Assembly: GCA_012034405.1 (NCBI GenBank)
Contig: JAAVLZ010000019.1
Location: forward strand, 1 to 58,523
Length of the DNA stretch: 58,523 bases
Reading direction: 5' to 3'
DNA from: Oscillospiraceae bacterium HV4-5-C5C
GTDB lineage: Bacteria > Bacillota > Clostridia > Saccharofermentanales > Fastidiosipilaceae
The first letter of the stretch is position 1; every line of letters starts with the position of its first letter. Below are positions 55,693-58,523 of this stretch, piece by piece. The notes below the pieces were generated by a model. It ran no database searches. It saw only the letters and a program-made list of their open reading frames with translations, and was not told where the DNA came from. Made by a program: the position numbers and the translations under genes.

Positions 55693-55940
55693 GGGACTCA
55701 GGCTGAGAAAATCAGCCCGCCTGATCAGCGGAGAGAGAAACCGTGATCGTCCATAATCTGTATGGACGCCTGTCGCTGCCGGCACACGCCAAAATTACGG
55801 TCCGTATTTTTATGACCATCACCCGGAGCGGCAGCTCGGGGTGACGGCACCAGCGAATTACCTCCGGTGGCGGAAGGCTGGCGACCATCCGCTTAGCCTG
55901 CGGACCTGCCAGCCACCGTCCGGTTTGCCGGCAACTGAAA
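55693..55940. other. Non-coding region downstream of the Fur-family gene
   Basis: No gene is seen. Two hairpins occur: TCACCCGGAGC/GCTCGGGGTGA near 55827 (one mismatch) and GGCTGGC/GCCAGCC with inner CCGC/GCGG near 55876-55914. They follow the fur stop on the minus strand and may end its transcript, though neither has a good T-run. Confidence 0.4.
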
Positions 55941-56456
55941 TCAGGACCTGTCAGCCGTTTCAGCCGGAGTCAGATCCGCGGACGGTAAGGTCACCGCCAG
56001 CTGTCCGGTTCTGACGGAGGCAGGGTCCTCAACCTGGGCCAGGGCCTCAGGAACAGCTGAGCTTTGCTGCCTGGCCTGACAGTTCTGGCAGCGCCCCTTA
56101 ACCAGAATAGACATATCATCTACTGCAAAACCACTGCTTTGACCGATGAGATCCTCCAGCTGCCCCAGCAGCGGGCCGGTCATTTCTGCCGGAATATCAA
56201 CAATGGCGTGGCAATCGGTGCAAATAGCATGGATATGCTTGGGCAGACGGATGTCATAACGGACCGGTTCAGATGGCAATTCCACTTTGAGCAGTTTTCC
56301 CTGTTCAACAAACAGGTTCAGGTTCCGATACACAGTAGCCAGGCTCAGCCGGGGATAATCAGGCTTCAGCGCGGCGTAAACCTCTTCCGCAGTCGGGTGG
56401 TCACCCATTTCATGCAGAATCCTGAGAATGATATCTTTTTGTTTTGTCTGTCTCAT
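55941..56456 (-). CDS. Fur-family (PerR-like) metalloregulator
   Basis: ATG 56456, after an AAGGAG about 15 bases upstream, gives 171 residues; upstream ATGs would add up to 18. The winged helix (TKQKDIILRILHEMGDHPTAEEVYAAL cut at its turn, then LSLATVYRNLNLFVEQGKL) is typical. Structural zinc ligands are CTDC and CQNC. The HIHAICTDCHAIVDI region resembles Fur and PerR. It likely represses iron-uptake or peroxide-defence genes. A C-terminal tail of about 45 residues (Ser/Ala/Thr-rich) is longer than usual. Confidence 0.88.
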   Translation of the reverse strand: MRQTKQKDIILRILHEMGDHPTAEEVYAALKPDYPRLSLATVYRNLNLFVEQGKLLKVELPSEPVRYDIRLPKHIHAICTDCHAIVDIPAEMTGPLLGQLEDLIGQSSGFAVDDMSILVKGRCQNCQARQQSSAVPEALAQVEDPASVRTGQLAVTLPSADLTPAETADRS

Positions 56457-56661
56457 GGTGGGTGCGGTGATCTCCTTCCACATATAAACAGGATGACGAT
56501 AGGCTAGCAATCATTATAGACGAAGATGCAGTCGGGTATTTACCCACATACTCAAAAATCACTCAATGTTAAGTCATATTATACACTATAAAAGGGAAAA
56601 TATGGGAATGAATTACCGGGAATGGCTGGCCTCCTTGCCAGCATCAGATTTCATTCCTGTT

Positions 56662-58023
56662 TCAAGCTTGCCAGAACGCTTCAAAGAGTTTGCTGCTGTA
56701 GTGCTGATCCAGACAACCGGCGGTCTCTCTGATAGCGTGCATGGCCCAGAGCGGATTACCAATATCCACTGATCTCAGCGGCAAAAAAGTGCTGCTGACC
56801 GGGCCGATCGTGCTGCCTCCCGGCATATCACTGCGGTTCACAAACCGCTGGCAGGGAATATGATGGCGCTGGCACAGGTCAAGAATGACCGCGCTGCTGT
56901 CCGCGTCGCTGGTGTAGCTCTGATTGGCCGCGCTTTTGATGACCGGTCCCTGATTTAACAGCGGCCGGCAATTGGCATCGGCCACTTCCGGGTAGTTGGG
57001 GTGTACGCCGTGAGCCTGATCGGCGGAGATCATGAAAGACTGCGGCAAGCTGTTGAGAAAACTCCGCCGGTCGCCGCCGCAAGCCAGCTGCAGCAGCTCC
57101 AAACTATCCCGCAAAAGGGCAGAAGCCGCCCCCTGTTTACTGCGACTGCCAACTTCTTCGTTGTCTGTCAGGATCACGGCAGCTATACCGGAGTGCAGGG
57201 GGCCGTCAAAGCAGCTGACCTTGATCAGTGACTGCACGGCAGATAAACAAAGGCCCAGATTATCCAGGCGGGGCGCGTTAATGAACTCCTGGTGCAGCCC
57301 GGTAATTTCCGGTCGCGTGCAGTCATAAGCAAACAAATCATAATCCAGAATATCTGCCGTATCCGTCCCCAGCAGCTCGGCCAGCGCCTCCGTCAGCAAA
57401 TCCGGCTGAAGAGAACCGCCGCTGCCGGCCCCTGAATTGTCTGACAGCGTCAGGATGGGATTCAGGACTTTCTGCCGCTCAATCTTCACCCCGTCATTTG
57501 CCTGCCGGTTCAGGTGAATCGCCAGCGAAGGCAGAATCAGGATGGGCCGCTTAAAATCCACTTCCACCAACTCCGGGTGCAGGGGATCCTGACTTCGCAG
57601 GGCCGCCCGGCCCGCCAGAGACAGCGGACGGTCAAACCAGGTGTTAAGCAGCGGTCCGCCATAGACCTCAGTCGCCAGCCGGGCACTGGAAGAGCCATAA
57701 ATAACCGGATCAGGCTTGATCTTTAGCCCCGGGGAGTCTGTATGGGCGCCGACCAGGCGGAACGCCTCCAGCGGAGACTCGCCAATACTGAAAGCCAGGA
57801 GCGCAGAGCCGTTAAACTGAATAAAGCCACGGTCACCTGGTTGCAGGCGGGTCAGACTGCCGGGTTTACAAGCCGCGAAACCGGCCTCCTGCAGGCGGCC
57901 GGATAAGACCCCTACCGCCTGATAGGCGGTAGGGGCCTGAGGAATAAAGTCCAGCAGGTCCTGGACCTCCTGATATTCAGGTAAATGAGTCCATTCTGGC
58001 TCAGATGATTGGACGCTTGTCAT
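56662..58023 (-). CDS. apeB: M18-family aminopeptidase
   Basis: A 453-residue zinc aminopeptidase of the aspartyl-aminopeptidase family. Metal-binding and catalytic segments are VGAHTDSPGLKIKP (His), TDNEEVGSRSKQGA (Glu-Glu), MISADQAHGVHPNYP and the late MPGGSTIGP. It trims N-terminal, often acidic, residues from cytoplasmic peptides. It has no partner genes nearby. Confidence 0.93.
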   Translation of the reverse strand: MTSVQSSEPEWTHLPEYQEVQDLLDFIPQAPTAYQAVGVLSGRLQEAGFAACKPGSLTRLQPGDRGFIQFNGSALLAFSIGESPLEAFRLVGAHTDSPGLKIKPDPVIYGSSSARLATEVYGGPLLNTWFDRPLSLAGRAALRSQDPLHPELVEVDFKRPILILPSLAIHLNRQANDGVKIERQKVLNPILTLSDNSGAGSGGSLQPDLLTEALAELLGTDTADILDYDLFAYDCTRPEITGLHQEFINAPRLDNLGLCLSAVQSLIKVSCFDGPLHSGIAAVILTDNEEVGSRSKQGAASALLRDSLELLQLACGGDRRSFLNSLPQSFMISADQAHGVHPNYPEVADANCRPLLNQGPVIKSAANQSYTSDADSSAVILDLCQRHHIPCQRFVNRSDMPGGSTIGPVSSTFLPLRSVDIGNPLWAMHAIRETAGCLDQHYSSKLFEAFWQA

Positions 58024-58284
58024 GTCAGCTGCCTCCCGTAATCCGATTCAGCCACTGGAAAAGGGCTGGTGTTATCCTGGGTAATATAAGGGCCTCTGTA
58101 AAAAAGCCTGGTTACCTTTCAGAATAACTGAGCCGGAAGGATTGTCAAATGAAAAATGCTTCCGTACCCTCAGGAGAAACCGCGTGATCACGACTGACGC
58201 GGCGCGGTATAAACCGATCCAGACAGCGGACTGGCTCAGACCAGAGTCCGGCTGGGACGGCCCGGGAGACAGGTCCGCTCTGGT

Positions 58285-58293
58285 TTATCCACA
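58285..58293 (+). promoter_or_regulatory. DnaA box 1
   Basis: Exact TTATCCACA consensus. Confidence 0.75.
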
Positions 58294-58306
58294 CCCATCC
58301 ACAGAC

Positions 58307-58315
58307 TTATCCACA
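58307..58315 (+). promoter_or_regulatory. DnaA box 2
   Basis: Exact TTATCCACA, 22 bases (about two helical turns) after box 1. It shares the 14-mer CAGACTTATCCACA with box 3. Confidence 0.78.
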
Positions 58316-58514
58316 GGCCGTTTTAACTTGACTGTAATAATCGAGTTTCAGCGCGATAATAGCTGTAATGCCCGTAAATAAAGGATCACAGGTTTTGGAA
58401 GCGCCCGGATTAGCGGCCGTGAGCACCGATGAGACAGTAAACGTGAAACATGCAGGAAAACTAAAGTTTACATAGCTGTAATCCGTGAAACAGCGATTAT
58501 ATCTATCCTCAGAC

Positions 58515-58523
58515 TTATCCACA
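58515..58523 (+). promoter_or_regulatory. DnaA box 3 at the window end
   Basis: Exact TTATCCACA within CAGACTTATCCACA, a 14-mer also found around box 2. The sequence stops here. Confidence 0.75.

Larger units (their letters stand above)
58024..58523. other. DnaA-box region, possible edge of oriC
   Basis: No gene is supported in these 500 bases. Three exact TTATCCACA boxes on the plus strand lie at 58285, 58307 and 58515, with a degenerate one (CCATCCACA, 58295) between the first two. The 58340-58500 part is AT-richer. The window ends in a DnaA box, so more boxes or dnaA may follow beyond it. Confidence 0.55.

Noticed and set aside
56566-56772. 68-codon plus-strand frame after the Fur-family gene
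   Set aside because: Overlaps the end of the M18 peptidase by about 110 bases antisense; composition is not protein-like and no homology is recognised.
58142-58381. 79-codon frame across the DnaA boxes
   Set aside because: Translates the DnaA-box region; no binding site and no domain. The overlapping minus-strand frame is rejected for the same reason.

Overview
The window looks like chromosomal DNA of a strictly anaerobic, fermentative, Gram-positive-type bacterium of the Clostridia (Firmicutes). The evidence is a pyruvate:ferredoxin oxidoreductase, the HydE/HydF/HydG maturases of [FeFe]-hydrogenase with their TM1266-type partner, an FMN riboswitch before an ECF riboflavin transporter subunit, a DnaD/DnaI-type primosome pair, a SpaA-type wall-anchored surface protein, strong AGGAGG ribosome binding sites and consensus or extended -10 sigma-A promoters. 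Base composition is GC-rich for this group (judged by eye, not computed). The exact genus cannot be fixed; a GC-rich Oscillospiraceae/Saccharofermentans-like lineage is a guess. I see no transposase, phage gene, CRISPR array or rRNA.

Layout. 0.3-2.4 kb: a radical-SAM/DNA-metabolism pair behind a promoter carrying a LexA-type (SOS) palindrome. 2.5-6.6 kb: on the minus strand, a DUF4342 protein, response regulator and histidine kinase in overlapping frames, and a LysM/SleB-like wall hydrolase. 7.8-14.1 kb: a sugar-catabolic block with an AraC regulator and TIM-barrel protein facing two pairs of sugar-phosphate isomerase-like and Gfo/Idh/MocA oxidoreductase genes. 14.2-18.7 kb: a left-handed beta-helix protein, a small zinc-ribbon membrane protein, NAD synthetase and a tRNA-dihydrouridine synthase. 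19.1-26.5 kb: an orphan PTS-type IIC permease, a Pro/Thr-stalked NlpC/P60 enzyme, a ComEC-like metallo-beta-lactamase-fold protein, tRNA-Arg(CCG) and a 941-residue SpaA/Cna_B adhesin. 26.5-31.6 kb: a long structured leader, TM1266-hydF-hydE-hydG, then FMN riboswitch and ribU. 31.7-35.8 kb: a flavin reductase-like protein and a large GH2 beta-galactosidase. 36-43.4 kb: an envelope block (TPM-like protein, PspA, FHA-FtsW fusion, penicillin-binding protein, repeat protein, DUF4203 membrane protein). 43.7-49.5 kb: a phosphoglycerate kinase-triosephosphate isomerase fusion and pyruvate:ferredoxin oxidoreductase. 49.7-58.0 kb: DnaD, DnaI-type ATPase, ManA, AcpS, an SH3-like membrane protein, L28, a Fur-family regulator and an M18 aminopeptidase. 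The last 250 bases hold three perfect TTATCCACA DnaA boxes and may be the edge of oriC.

How it fits together. Sugars enter glycolysis through beta-galactosidase, mannose-6-phosphate isomerase and the oxidoreductase/isomerase block. The PGK-TPI fusion and PFOR carry carbon to acetyl-CoA and reduced ferredoxin, and the Hyd maturases supply the H-cluster of a hydrogenase encoded outside the window. NAD synthetase, riboflavin uptake and AcpS serve the same core metabolism.

The most interesting item is the roughly 300-base region before the hyd maturation operon (26499-26829). A strong promoter is followed by a domain closed by a perfect 12-bp helix. A segment inside that domain is perfectly complementary over 12 bases to the 5' arm of a rho-independent terminator just ahead of the first gene. 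This is the architecture of a transcription-attenuating riboswitch, and I recognise no known class in it.
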